Positions 1-11,667 are shown, numbered from the stretch's first letter. The stretch: 64,000 nucleotides of DNA from Macquaria australasica (GCA_005408345.1 SEMN01000132.1:372001-436000), one strand, 5' to 3'. Made by a program: numbers and translations. Notes: a model not told the origin generated them from the letters alone.

Positions 1-84
1 CCAGCGCGACACCAATAACTTACCCGTTGGGGTGAGTAGCGACAGCGTCACGTGAACGTCTTAACCAAGTAACTAGTGCATTTA

Positions 85-560
85 GCCCACTCAAGTACTG
101 CACCTGAGTAAAGTTTTGAAGTGCTTCTGCTTTACTGGAGTGTTTCCATTTTATTACTGTTACTTTAAACCTCTGCTCCACTATATTTCAGAGTGAAACA
201 TCGCAGCGTACTTTTTACTCCACTACATTTCTTTTAGAGCTATTCTTAATAGTTACCAACATGGTTACACATTACCCAACAGTAAATAAAATAGTTAAAA
301 TAGCTCCATCTTGACCACCTATAACATTAAATGTTGCTTACATGAATCTATAATAATAATAATAATAATAATCCAATAATATATAGTATTCATATAACAC
401 TCTGAAAGTGAATACTTTTTACTTTTTGATACTTTAAGTATATTTTTCTGATAATACTGTGCTTAGTATTTAAGTTTTAACATGCAGGACAGAGTATTTT
501 TACACCGTGGCATTAATACTTTCACTTAAGTTAAGGATCTGAATGCTTCTTCACTGTTAA
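85..560. repeat. Interspersed repeat A, copy 1
   Basis: This degenerate AT-rich element has recurring phrases such as AAGTACT, TTTTTACTCCACTACATTT, TTGATACTTTAAGTA and AAGTTAAGGATCTGAATGCTTC. Related phrases recur at about 38560-38800 with 39220-39340, and at about 50935-51200, so it is a dispersed family. I recognise it as a common teleost repeat, probably a non-autonomous DNA transposon, but cannot name the family with certainty. It has no coding capacity and contains an (AAT)n run at 350-372. Confidence 0.7.
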
Positions 561-605
561 ATACAGACTACAAAAAAATGTGACTCCCCAATATATTAAT
601 CTTAG

Positions 606-940
606 GCCTGCAACTTGCGATTATTTTCATCATCAATTAATCTGATGATTATTTTCTTGATTAATCATTTGTTCTATAAAATGCCAGAAAACAGTGAAAA
701 ATACCCATCACAATTTCCTAGAGCCCAAGGTGACATCTTCTAATGTCCAACAAACAGTCCAAAAACCAAAGAGATTCAGTTTATGATTATATAAAACAGA
801 GAAAAGAAGCAAATCCCCACAGTTGCGAAGCTGGAACCTGAGAATGGTTGATATTTTTGCTTGAAAATGTTTGTTTCAAAAACATTCATTTTGTCATTCG
901 ACTAATCAATTAATGGACTAACCATTTCAGTTTTAATTCA
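606..940. repeat. Interspersed repeat B, copy 1
   Basis: This is a degenerate repeat recognisable from GATTATTTTCATCATCAATT, ATAAAATGCCAGAAAACAG and a terminal region rich in GATTAAT/ATTAATC words (CGACTAATCAATTAATGGAC near the right end). Related but poorer copies lie at 12185-12310 and 32400-32510. The pattern matches a widespread old teleost element ending in ATTAATCGATTA-like words. It is non-coding. The family name is not assigned. Confidence 0.65.
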
Positions 941-1042
941 TCTACACGTGTATTTTCTTTATAAATTATGTAAAAGTCTTCTTCCTTTGAAGGTTTGGTC
1001 ATCTGCTGGCTTGAGAGTGCTACAGTGAGAAGTCACATCACT

Positions 1043-2137
1043 ATGGAAACGGTCATCAGCAGCGCTGGCACGCACAACCAGTCGACGGTGTTCACCTCAG
1101 TCTTCAACTCTAGCTGTCGCTTTGATGAGGAGTTCAAGTACATCCTGCTGCCTGTGTCCTACAGTCTGGTGTTTGTTTTCGGCTTCGTGCTCAATGCCAC
1201 AGCTTTGTGGCTGTTCCTGAAGATGCGCCCGTGGAACCCCAGTACAGTGTACATGTTCCACCTCGCCCTGTCCGACTTCCTGTACGTCCTCTCCCTGCCC
1301 ACCCTCATCTACTACTACGCCAACCGCAGTCACTGGCCCTTTGGAGTGGCTGCCTGCAAAATAGTGCGCTTCCTCTTCTATGCGAACCTCTACTGCAGCA
1401 TCCTCCTTCTCACCTGCATCAGCGTGCACCGTTATCTGGGCATCTGCCACCCCATCAAGGCGCTGACCCTGGTGAAGTCCCGTCATGCCCACCTGGTGTG
1501 CGGCATGGTGTGGGGAGTGGTGACCGTGTGCCTGGTGCCTAACCTGATCTTCGTCACCACCTCCAGGAGGGACAATGACACCCTGTGCCATGACACAACC
1601 AGCCAGGCGGCCTTTGAGGAGTATGTGGACTACAGCTCTGTTGTCATGGTGCTCCTATTTGGTATCCCTTTCCTGGTCATTGTGGTGTGTTACTGCTTGA
1701 TGGCGCGGGCCCTGTGCCAGCCCAGACAAGGATTATCTGCCAGCCAGCGGGGCGCCGCCTCACGTCAGAAGTCCATCAAGCTCATCATCGTGGTGTTGGT
1801 GGTGTTTGCTGTGAGCTTCGTCCCATTTCACATCACACGGACCCTCTACTACACCTCCCGTGTGTTAGATCTTAACTGTGAATTCCTCAACATTGTCAAC
1901 TTTACTTACAAGATCACCAGGCCGCTGGCGAGCGTCAACAGCTGTATTGACCCAATTCTGTATTTCCTGGCTGGGGATCACTACCGGTCCAAACTGATGT
2001 CTGTTCTGACAGGAAAAAGACAGATGACAAGCAGCCAAACACCGGAACAGGCACAAACACAGCGGAACAATAACCACGGCATCGCTCTGGACTATAAGAA
2101 CTCAGCGCTTAAAGCCAGTGGAGAGATTGACAGATAG
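1043..2137 (+). CDS. p2ry4: P2Y-type nucleotide receptor, P2Y4-like GPCR
   Basis: This single-exon, 364-residue class A GPCR would sit in the plasma membrane, sense extracellular nucleotides (UTP/ATP in P2Y2/P2Y4 relatives) and couple mainly to Gq. I chose the ATG at 1043; the frame is open upstream to 995 but has no earlier ATG. Seven membrane segments are visible, the first near residues 34-60 and the last near 288-310. N-glycosylation sequons are at N12, N22 and N94. The extracellular cysteines are C25, C105, C182 and C279. The TM3 end carries HRY (129-131). Nucleotide-binding residues of the P2Y2/4 group are present: H263 and R266 in TM6 (FHITR), K290 and R293 in TM7. DPILY is at 303-307. 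The C-tail is short and Ser/Gln-rich. The segments FKYILLPVSY and FLFYANLYCSI fit both P2Y2 and P2Y4. Linkage to sox3 (both genes X-linked in human) favours p2ry4. Receptor class is near certain; the exact paralogue is less so. Confidence 0.88.
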   Translation: METVISSAGTHNQSTVFTSVFNSSCRFDEEFKYILLPVSYSLVFVFGFVLNATALWLFLKMRPWNPSTVYMFHLALSDFLYVLSLPTLIYYYANRSHWPFGVAACKIVRFLFYANLYCSILLLTCISVHRYLGICHPIKALTLVKSRHAHLVCGMVWGVVTVCLVPNLIFVTTSRRDNDTLCHDTTSQAAFEEYVDYSSVVMVLLFGIPFLVIVVCYCLMARALCQPRQGLSASQRGAASRQKSIKLIIVVLVVFAVSFVPFHITRTLYYTSRVLDLNCEFLNIVNFTYKITRPLASVNSCIDPILYFLAGDHYRSKLMSVLTGKRQMTSSQTPEQAQTQRNNNHGIALDYKNSALKASGEIDR

Positions 2138-4450
2138 TGGAAAATCTATTGCAGAAATCTAAAGTATTAAACATGTATTTAAGATTTCTGCTCCAGACAA
2201 AGCTAACATTTCTAACGCCACTTGCAGAAGCATCTGTTTGATTTTCCTTTTTTTGCACTGAGAGGCTTGGAAGAGAACCAGTTTACTGTAATATTTACTT
2301 ACAGTATGTGCTTTCACTCCATCAAACCTCTGTAATGCCTGTGTTTAACAGGCATAAAGACCATGTTTCAATTCCCCACACTTTCTTGAGGTTACTGTCC
2401 TTTCCTTAACGTACAGTCTCCTACCACAAAGGGGTTATTACACATAACTCAAGTTATAATAGACAGTGTTTACGCTGCTGTATACTGTTCATCTTTGTGG
2501 GGAAAAGGGTGCCTATGTAGAAGAAACGTTAAAATTATGGGAACAGAAACTGAGACACTTGGGTAAAAGACTTTGACACCGGTGGTCACAGGTGCGTTTA
2601 AGTAAATCACAGATGATTCAGTCAGTGTATTGTTGTCATCTTGCGTAAGGAGATCGGACACGCACTGATCTAAATATTAAAGTTTATATCTGAGCAAAGA
2701 TGACAGATAGTCTGGCTGTTGCCTTAGAAATTAGATAATCATGAGGCAATCCTTCCTGTTTTATCAACAATGTCTGCGCGTTACCCAGAAACTGCAGCTC
2801 CTGATCCCAGCTGTTTTTGTCCTTCAACTTTCACAGCTGTCTTTCGCTCAACTATAGAGAAAAGCAGAGAGGCTGCTCTGGACGAGAGATGTCTTTTCAA
2901 ACCTCCCACGCCTCATTAGAGGAATAAGGGAATTTTCCTTTTTACCCCTTTTACCTTTGGGACTGATACATGGGATTTAAAAGCCTTTTTCTATCAGTAA
3001 TCTAGGCTGAACTCCTTGATAGTTTTGCAGGATGTGAAAGCAGAGTTGGAAAGTTTTACTTAATGCTACAGAGCATTTGTCCCTCCACCCTTGATTTTAA
3101 TGTTGATGTATGAGCCTGTGCTGGAGCAGATGTATTCACACAGCTCTGGGTCACATGGTGTTCTCATATTAAGTATGAGCACCATCTTTGAACATGTTTT
3201 TGTAGTTTGATATGTATCATAAAGTGTTACAGCATGAGTTACTGGTGACAACTGCATGTCACATATCATGAACTAATTATGCAATGAAGCTTTCCTGTCT
3301 GGTCAGTGTGAAATCACTTACTAATTTCTCAATCAAACTGAAACTAACTCCACTCTCTGTGACCTGAATACTGTAGAAATAGTACATCTGATGTTTGGGA
3401 AGTGAAAACACAGTATGTGCCTCAAACAGCAACACAATAGTTTTCGTTGGATGCAGAGTGAGAGAGACCTGCGAAAGCTGGTCAGAGTGGTGGGAAACAC
3501 ATATATATATCATTCATTGGCAAAAAAATGATGCAGGCACTTTTTGGATAAGGGCGCAAGATAAATAAATACTGTATCGATGACGGAACAGTTTTATGTG
3601 AACATGATAAAGAGCAATGCACATACTCCCAAATGTAAGATTAACCCCTTGAATTTAGATTTTTCCCTCATAGTAATTTACCTTAAAGTTAAAAACCTGC
3701 AGTATTTCCCCACTGTGTGACACCATCTAATGTACATTTTATATTAGCTTGTTCCAGTGCTTCATTGCAGCTACATGATGCTTGCACTGATTGAAATATT
3801 CAAGGCTCAACCCCAGCACTATTACATCAGAATAGGTTTCATGTCTTATGCATCATTTTATACACATAATCCAAAAAAGAACCTGATGTATTTGGTATCT
3901 TTAAAATTTTCTGGATTTTGACAGGAATTTAAAATAATGCTGTGAGGGTTTGAACAAAGTTTGTCCACACCACATGAGTTATGAGTGATCCACAGGCCAG
4001 CTGTTTGAACAGGTTAAACTTCATGCCATTACAAATAAACTATGAATAAAGCTCAGAATTCACCTAAACTACCTCATTGTAACGATCCAGAGTTTGTGAA
4101 CATGAGCAACTTCTTTCCACCAATAGAAACCAATAAAATGTTAACAGTAGTGCAGTAGTACCCAGTAGTAAACTAAAGGGTAACAATAATAATAATAATA
4201 ATTACAGTCCAACTGACAATTTATAATTTGGAAATATTACTCCATATTGTCTGTAATTTACAAACAATGCATTATAAGAAACAGATGATCAGCGCTGTCA
4301 GTCATTCTAAGTAGTTTTTCTTTTTCTCAAAACTGAAGATCATGACAGAGTGCATCTTATAACTCTTTACATGAAGTCTTAGCATTTAAAAAAAAACTGA
4401 CAGAGATCTGCTAATTTGACACATGATTTAACTTTTTGTAATTAAAATTA
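2138..4450. other. p2ry4 3' UTR and downstream intergenic DNA
   Basis: No second coding exon is supported here. A possible poly(A) signal ATTAAA lies at 2166-2171, only 29 bp after the stop, with another ATTAAA near 2675, so the 3' end of the receptor mRNA cannot be fixed from sequence. The rest is AT-rich, with short open frames that look like chance and an (AAT)n run near 4186-4202. Confidence 0.5.
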
Positions 4451-4694
4451 ATCTAATGAAGACTTCAAACTGTTTGCCAAGAAGACGGGGCAGCTCTGTG
4501 ACGTGATGTAGCTTATGAGCGCCTCCCTGTGGTCTGATTTTGTCAGGAAGTTGTACTCAGTAGCAGGTCAGCAGAGCTCAACTACTCAGTTGGGTGTCGA
4601 GAAGTCAGATAACTTTATGCATGAAAAATCCAAAAATGTCTTGTAATTTTTGAAAGAAATTACATTTTCGTGTTGTAAAACTGTCTCATTACAG

Positions 4695-4785
4695 CATGAG
4701 TTTGGCGTATTTTGGCCCTCAGCGCTGTCTAACAGACAAAGAAGGAGACCAGAGGAAGGTAGCCTACATGCGCCCCAGACACACG
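4695..4785 (+). CDS. Candidate first coding exon of unknown gene
   Basis: The segment has a clean exon profile: TCTCATTACAG acceptor ending at 4694, ATG at 4696, 30 open codons, then ACG followed by a GTAAGG donor at 4786. Coding would exit in phase 0. The predicted start is MSLAYFGPQRCLTDKEGD and continues to a basic stretch ending RPRHT. I do not recognise the protein. The upstream segment 4500-4600 could be a non-coding first exon or promoter (TGACGTGA at 4499-4506). A second frame across the same bases is also open, and I could not find a matching next exon within the following 18 kb. Either the downstream exons were missed or this is a chance or relic exon. Confidence 0.35.
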
Positions 4786-6900
4786 GTAAGGACATCCAAC
4801 CTGCAAAGGTGCTGAAAAAACGCTCTGTCCTTATGTGATTGTTAAGTGTTTCACATGTCCAGCTAAGATTAAAACCTTAGCACGGACACATTGGGTTTCA
4901 ACCCGCTCCAATGGAAGCAAACCTTCATGTTAAATCACATTTATTTTTGCCTCAGTGTTGCACAGGAAAGAGGTTTAAGTCAAGTGAAGTGTGTCTGATC
5001 ATATCGCTTGGCCTAATACCATGTAGGCTGAGCCGTGTGTTTACAGGTTGCAATTGTAGAGCACGTGACAATACAGTGCAGACGAGGGTTCAAACTGGAG
5101 GGGTAAACCTTAAAATAAAGCAGAGAAATCTTAATTTTTCAAAGTCAGTGTTTTTATTGTTTGTCAAAGTCCATGTAATCTGCTCGGCGCATTGTGCAAA
5201 GGAGATGATGAATGATCATTGTTGGCGAATTGCACTCTTTCAGTTTGTACTGATGACTCGCTCCCTCTGCTCATGGTGTGTTCAAGTTTGCAGTTTTGCC
5301 TGTCTTGAAATTCTCCTTAACGCATGAATGGAGTATTTGGGTTGAATAGAGTAGAACTGAGCTAAATGACATCTTTTAGTGAATTTTCATGTTTTGTGTC
5401 ACACTGAATGATGAGCCACGTGCCCCTCTCTCTTAGCTCAGATAAATCTACCTGTGTTGGGTTCATGAAACAGTTTAATTACCACTTACCACTGAACTGA
5501 AGGTGCGTGACCATCAAGCTAAAAAGAGTAGCTGATTTTCTTAGTTTTGTACTAAGTTGATATTGTGGAGGTACATCCCCCCCCCCCCACCTGACTGCTG
5601 TAACAGGTTAAATCTTTGTCTCAGTCATGCTGTTGGCTCACTTTATGTGTCTGGTTGCCCTTTAGGAGGCAGGCTTCATTAAATCAAATCAAATATTGAT
5701 CCAAATTATTTAAACGATGCTGGAGAAGATGTTCCACCTGTGCATTGTATTGATTATCCATTGCTTTATAAATCTGAAGAAACTAATTGTTCTTTTGAAA
5801 TTATGATGAACTACATAATCCTTCAAGGTACTGTAAGAGAAATATTAGCTTATTGACTCATCTAGTTATCAAATATTGCTAAAAATACAAATGCTCTTTT
5901 GGTTTGCTGATATCCAACAGGATTTTTAAGATAAACAGATAACTAATATTAATTGTAGTCATATTAGAAGACTTTTCCTTATGATAAGTTTAACGGGTTT
6001 AACGTTACCAGAGCCCCACCCCCGCCTGTAAGACAACACCACGGGAATTTTCGCCCTCCTGTGGCCTACTGAGAAAAAACGCATATGACGCATTAAATGA
6101 CTTGCATGATAAATGATTAACATGTAGTCTGAACTTAAAGGTCTACGAAAGAAAACAGAAGGGACACTGTGATCCGTTAATGGAGGTAGCCTACATTTAC
6201 CTACTTTTAATTTTAGCATGGTGATATTTGATCAGTAACTTAATTAGTACATTTAGCGGTTCTCACTTTTATTGTGACAACGCAGTAATAACTTACAAAT
6301 AATGGCCCAGCCAACAACATATAGGACGCGGAATTAAAAAACATTAAATTAACGTATTAGATGGACTCGTGTGTTTTCAAGTTGTTGAAAAGTCCCTCAA
6401 TTATAATAAGCCTATTTTGAGCCTAAATAATTCACGTCAATCAATCAGATTAAAAGATACCAAAGGAATGCAGCGTTAATGCCATGTTGTATATTATATT
6501 TATTCTCTAAAATATTTTAACCGGTTGCAGTCATTTCAGTAAAAAAAGTAATGTAATTGCAACTGATTTTTTTGGACTGTTTGAAATCTGAGTTTTAGAG
6601 CTGTTTAATTAGAGATGATGAATCCATGTCTTATAAGAGAAAATTAAATGATTATCATCTCAGACATGTCAAGGAAAATATAATCTTACCCATTTCAACA
6701 TCAGAAAATAAAATGTAAGTAGGCCTATAGAAGTATTTACTTTTTATTAAGGGTACTTATTCCTGTTAGTAGATTTCAAAAAAATACACTGTATTGAATG
6801 TGAGATACACCTACGCCTCGGCATAAAGTGATGCATTTGTTGAGCCTTGAACATTTTTTTTTCTGTGTTTTTCTCTTGTTTGGCAAATTATAAGGCAGAG
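4786..6900. other. Intergenic, no supported gene
   Basis: A 138-codon open frame on + (4911-5327) has no recognisable domain, low-complexity composition and no splice context, so I treat it as chance. A C12 run lies at 5577-5588. A short sequence with a CGCCCTCCTGTGGCC phrase at 6051-6065 may be repeat-derived. Nothing else is assignable. Confidence 0.4.
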
Positions 6901-7110
6901 ACGAGGGATTTCAAGGACGCGCGGACTTCAATTTAATCGAAGAGGCTGAGAGTGGAGTGGAAGAGTGACACGCAGAGGAGAGAAGTTCATTATTCTGCTG
7001 AAAAGGAGACCAATGGCTTTCACAGTCGCCATGGTAACTGGCCTTTCTTTTGCAGTCAGACCTATGATAAGGTACTTCACAGCATTAAGCACAATTATTG
7101 CAAGGTAAAA
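6900..7110. promoter_or_regulatory. RFX-site-containing candidate regulatory block
   Basis: GTCGCCATGGTAAC at 7025-7038 matches the palindromic RFX X-box (GTTRCC-ATGGYAAC type) closely. The block also contains a 31-codon ORF (7013-7108, beginning MAFTVAMVTGL) that overlaps the palindrome. The minus strand is open for 119 codons over 6928-7287. Neither frame is a recognised protein. I favour a regulatory element over a gene. Confidence 0.35.
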
Positions 7111-8690
7111 GGGGAAATATTGCTTTCCAATGCTAATAGATGTTAGATATTGATTGGCATAGCGATTCGTATAGAAGTGTGCCCCTACTGTTTCACCTGC
7201 CTGACTCTCTGCAACCTTTATTGAAATTTGATGGAGGTGATTCTGGATAGGCCTTTGTGGCACTGTGGGCTCCAGCTGCTCTTGCATCTTTACTTTAGCT
7301 GAATATCAGAAAAAAACACTTTTCTTGTGACAGCAAGAAGATGAGGACAGATAACAGGTAGATAAAGCTAGAAAATTGCACAAAAATCAAAGAAACATGA
7401 AGAAGTTGTGATTTATGTTTTGTTGGGGAAAAAAAAAATCTTAATGGCAGCATGTGTTTTTTTTCCAGCTCCCTTTTGTTGCAAAATGTCTCATAACATA
7501 AATACTAAACACCCGCTGCTTCACATCATTAGCATGTCATTCTGTTGTCAAGTGACCCTGCTCACACTCTCGCACAATGGCGGGTCGGCCTTGGCAGCAG
7601 TGAGGTCAGCGCCAAGCACAAGTCCAAGCCATGGGGGGTGGTTGGTTGGTGGCAGCCTGCTTGGTTGGTGAGGGGATGGAGGATTAGCATAGTGGAAAGC
7701 ATGGGAGCTGGTGTGTGTGTGTGTGTGAGGAGGGATAGGGTGGTGGTGGGGGGCAAATTGTTTTAACCCCTATTACAGCAACTGCATGGCGCTTCTCTTA
7801 TCTAGGCCGCTGCAGCCACTCATTAATATTCCGTACATATGGCAGTGCTTTCTGTATCATTGTCTATTAATGGGAGGGATAATCGCTCATTCAATTATCA
7901 GGCAGTCAGCAAAAGACCAACCGTGCCTGCACACCCCTGGTTCACACAGTGGCACAGCCCAAAACAGAGGTGTGCCAGTGAGAAGGTGAGAGCGATAGCA
8001 GGGATTACAACATATTAGCTACTTTAATAAATCAGACGCTGGGAGTAATGTGAAGCAAATAGGGATCTGTTGGCAGACAAGAAACATGCCTGAACTTTGT
8101 AGCAACAAAGCAGAAGAGGGCAGCATCCTAAACCTTCCTCTTGTTCAACTTAAAAATCACACACGGCTCTCCCACACATCAGAGCCATGGCCATGATCCA
8201 TGTGACAGTTTCAGAGATGCTTTTAAACACTGAAGCGACTCCTTTGTGGCGGTGACCTGCGGTCAGAAAAGGCAGTCGATAGCCCTGTGATAGACTCTGC
8301 TGAATAAAGCTTGACCCTGATGTCTGCAGGCCAAAGATCTGTGAAGGGATCAAATGTAGTGTTCATCCCTGTTGATCTGTGCTTTGTGGCCTCAGGACCC
8401 TGCGCTGTCTGGCTCCCTGCTGCCGGGGCCACGGCCTGGATATGAAGGGGTTACTGATAATAGTGTGACCTCTGGCTGTTTTGACCTGAAGAGACCTTGT
8501 TGAGTCAACACAAGCACACACAGAAAGAGAGAGAGACAGAGAGAAAGAGAAGGAAAGAGGGAGAGTTGGAATAAGGTTGTTTAGTTATCCAGTGCTCTGA
8601 GTTTCTTCAGGAGGTGGGCCAGGAGATTGGGAGTGCAGAACTGTTGCAAGCGGGGGTGTTTTGGGGGAGTGTGAAAAAGATAGGAGGTGA
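7110..8690. other. Intergenic; one conserved-looking block
   Basis: There are no supported genes. The 7790-7930 stretch (TCATTAATATTCCG, CATATGGCAG, CATTCAATTATCAGGC) has the look of conserved non-coding DNA, with homeodomain-like ATTA words at moderate GC. A short GT run (7712-7727) and a purine-rich GA tract (8520-8570) are simple sequence. Confidence 0.35.
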
Positions 8691-9340
8691 AATGTTAACA
8701 AAATCTTATAAAATCCGTAGTTTGATAAATTTTACGCATTCTGAATGAACCGAAGGCGGCTGTGGCTGTGGAGGGCCTTTGTTGGAGGTCCCATTTTCTC
8801 TGGCAGAGCAGCACGCTCACAGGGTCAGCGAAGTTACGAAAGTAATTAAAGCTCGGTGATTCACTGCCTGCTGCAGAGAAAAGAAAGCAAGCTGTCATTC
8901 TGATTTAGAAAAATAAATTACAATTTTAATAATGGGGGAGGATGGGGGTGCGAGAACGTCTAGAGCCTCGGTGGGTTGGGGGGAGGCGGGGGTGGGCATG
9001 TTGGGTGGGAGGAGGGGTCGAGGGGGTTGCTGGCTGCCTACTTATCAATAGTTGCAATTTTTTTGAAACCGCATCGGTAGTACATTGCGAGAGCACAAGT
9101 GCCCTTAAAAAAAGAAAACCCTGGAACATTAACATACTGATTTCATGCGCATGGCAAAGGGCCTGAGCCAATATCAGAGAGGACTCAGCAGTCCTATTGT
9201 CTGCTGGGACTCTGGTCCCCTCTGATATGAAAATTCAATTATTTTATAACTAGATCTGGCGCTGCGTTTTGACAGTCGACAGTAGCGCCTTGCCAGCTGC
9301 ATCAGTGTGGGGGACCAGAGGCTCCTGATAGCGAGAGGGA
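8690..9340. promoter_or_regulatory. Candidate conserved non-coding element with hairpin
   Basis: The block combines AT-rich words (GTAATTAAAGC, TTACAATTTTAATAATG), balanced-GC segments and an imperfect inverted repeat at 9171-9228. Both strands are open for over 70 codons at 8926-9171, which reflects purine/pyrimidine bias rather than coding. I infer cis-regulatory function from the composition only. Confidence 0.3.
9171..9228. repeat. Imperfect 58-bp inverted repeat (hairpin)
   Basis: ATATCAGAG at 9171-9179 is the exact reverse complement of CTCTGATAT at 9220-9228. The inner GGAC/GTCC and CAGCAG/CTGCTG segments extend the stem with bulges around a short loop near 9193-9200. A related phrase, GGGGACCAGAGGCTCCTGATAG, begins near 9310. 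The structure could fold in RNA or cruciform DNA, but transcription is not shown. Confidence 0.5.
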
Positions 9341-10480
9341 GGCCTTTCAGACATTGACATGTTTTTGGGGGACAAGATTGCCTAAATGTGTTGCATTTAA
9401 GGACTGAAAGTTAATCTAATGCACCACCATTATCTCACTCAGGTAATTCCAATACCATCCTCAATCTATGTTTACGCTCATGCACGCAGCCGCATACTCG
9501 CACATCCATTCATTCTTCAGCACTTTGAATCTGATTCCCAGGCTTTCTGCATCCAAACAGGTAATGTATTTATTTATTTTTCTGCCGTGCATATTCCCAG
9601 GAGGCTGGAAACTATATGAAATAGAAGTTGTTTTCTAAGAGACATCAGCAGTTTCTAGGTCATAATTCTGTAGGAAGACACACAAGAAAACATACCCAAT
9701 ATGAAATGGTACTCTGTGTCAAAAATCTCTTTTTAAAAAAGGAACAGTTTTCCAGGTACTTTTATACTTTTGCATTGCTGGGTACAAATAGTATATACAT
9801 ACAATAGGTATATACTGAGTTACATACACTCCACTGTGAAATATGGACACCTTTCCCCAAAATATTCTCAAATATCTTTGTCTCAAAGAAGAAGAAACGT
9901 CACTCTCTATAAGTGTACTGGTTGTTCTGTTGTCATTATATATATTTTAAATCCAGAATTTCCTCCATGTTTAACATTCGTTGCAGGCACCAAAACTTTC
10001 GAGGTGCTATCCACACAGACACATAAGCTGGCCTATTTTCCGAGTTTACGGGACAAATCCTTTCATTACCTCCGTGGCTCATTGTGAGTGTTCTGAGGGG
10101 GTTCTGTTAAGATTAGGGAACAGGAAGCAGCCCCCTGGTATGGCCCTCTTCTCAGACCCCACTGTGTTGCGCTTATTAACCCAGCCTGGGAGAAGACGTA
10201 CCTGCCTCCCCTCATTAGGCCGTGGTGGAGTATGCGCTCAGCCCGCAGAAGAATGGAACATTAATTAGTATTCTCTGCAGGGGGAACTGCCATTAGCACT
10301 TAATTAGCAGTAAGAGTAGCATTCAGCCGGGCGGCCAGTTAGTGTCTAACACAATATGTTCTGTGTCTGTGTGTCATGGTAAAATACTGATGAAAGACCT
10401 TGTTGTTTGTGCATGTGTGTTGAGCAGAGTGATGCTTCCTTATACATGTTCCATATATTTTCTTTTTCTATGTCCTTTCT
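9341..10480. other. Intergenic; conserved-looking block at 10085-10340
   Basis: There is no supported gene. The 10085-10340 stretch contains ACATTAATTAGTATTC and CACTTAATTAGCAG within otherwise balanced-GC DNA, the type of composition seen in developmental enhancers. Short ORFs are not protein-like. The remainder is unremarkable. Confidence 0.3.
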
Positions 10481-10650
10481 CTTTTCATATGCAGGTCGTC
10501 GGACCAAAGATGTCACGGCTTGTTGTCTTTATGGTTTATTTCTGCAGAATTTTTTGTTTGAATACATCTAGAAGAGAACCATGAACGCCCTTGAAAACGA
10601 GATGATATACCTCGAGGGGTTTATTTTGATATAATAAATTTGATTTGATT
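10481..10650 (+). repeat. Probable LINE-like 3' tail
   Basis: CCTTGAAAACGAGATGATAT followed by CTCGAGGGG and a run of AATAAATTTGATTTGATTTTG resembles 3' ends of dispersed fish retroelements, which end in short A/T-rich tandem words. Only the tail is present and there is no reverse transcriptase frame. The family is not assignable by eye. Confidence 0.35.
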
Positions 10651-11667
10651 TTGATAAAAGCTGGTTTTAAGGCACAGTAAAGACCCATGTTGCCTCTATA
10701 TCCTTATCTCTATAAAATTTAACTCTGTGTGCTGCCCTCTCGCCGCTGTTGACCTCCATGCGGGCAAACGCTGTATTCTCATCCGCCCGCACGGCTCGGC
10801 CCCGGGGTGGTAAAGTGGGTGATTAGGGGATTGAGGTCAACTTTCCCCACTGGTCTCAGGGAAGTTCCTTTGATCTGCTGAGTAGGCATTCTTCTCTCTT
10901 TTCTCTGTGTTCTCTGTCCAGCACCGTCACCACCGAGGAGGACAAGGGAGGCTGTTAACCCACCTCGGTCCACTCTTCGGCCTCACTGGTCCTCACTCTC
11001 CCCCTCTACTCACCCCTCCTCCTTCCCCACCAACAGCTTTTGGAGGCTCAGGCGGATGGTAGCGGTGGTACCTTTTCACTTCCCGAAATCTGAGAGGCGG
11101 AGAGCTGTCATTTGCCAATTTGGCCTGAATGGGGCGGACAGTGGATTGAATGTCGTTTTCCCACCAGGCTGCACCATCCAGACCAGCAGGGGAGGGAGGG
11201 GGGTACAGGGAGCGGGGTGTAATGCTAGAGTAAAATTAGAGCTTTGATGGCAGCTAATAGTGTATGATGGGTGGCGCTGACGTGGATTTCCAGTAAAGAC
11301 GCCACAGGTTCTCCCTCTCCCTCTCTCTCTCTGCCTGTCTCTCTGTCTTGCAGCCAAACACTGACACACCTATAAGATTATGTGGGCCCTGCCTTCTTTC
11401 TCAGAGCTGTAATTTCTCCCTGATCAATTTAATTATACATCTCCAACTCCAAGCCTGCCTATGTCAAAGGGCCAGACCGGTTCTGTTTCTCTGAGCGCCT
11501 TCTTCTCACTCACACACACACATATATATATATACACGTACACACGGATCACTATTTGAGCAAGTAAAGACACTGCAGAACAAGACTCACAGATTGTTAC
11601 TGAAGTCCTCAGCTTTGCATTAGTGTATGACACTGCAGGAGGTATTAGTGCTAAAATGAGCACTCTG
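10651..11667. other. Intergenic, no supported gene
   Basis: This is a GC-richer stretch with pyrimidine-rich runs (CT near 11310-11345; CA then TA repeats at 11508-11535). Opposing open frames of 60-100 codons are explained by base skew. I see no splice-bounded exon. Confidence 0.35.

Larger units (their letters stand above)
1..992 (+). other. p2ry4: Candidate p2ry4 5' UTR exon end and intron 1
   Basis: A GTGAGT donor-like site lies at 32-37 after a GC-rich stretch. A pyrimidine-rich tract ends in AG at 991-992, 50 bp before the receptor ATG. Together they could bound a 961-bp 5' UTR intron (32-992), leaving only the last 31 bp of a leader exon in the window. P2Y receptor genes often have one coding exon preceded by a non-coding exon, which suits this reading. 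A second, weaker AG lies at 1024-1025. The intron would be almost wholly filled by two old repeats. The left edge also reads as a GTAAGT donor on the minus strand (18-23), so the assignment is tentative. Inference; no transcript evidence. Confidence 0.35.

Noticed and set aside
995..1042. Upstream extension of the P2Y receptor frame to 995
   Set aside because: It begins with TTG and contains no ATG. A splice acceptor at 991-992 and the ATG at 1043 explain the start better.
1097..1591. 164-codon minus-strand ORF opposite the receptor
   Set aside because: It is an antisense shadow of the receptor coding frame with no family resemblance.
9190..9212. Similarity to miR-221-3p (shared ATTGTCTGCTGGG, about 17 of 23 positions)
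   Set aside because: The seed region differs and the segment spans the loop and 3' arm of the local hairpin rather than one arm. It is likely coincidence.
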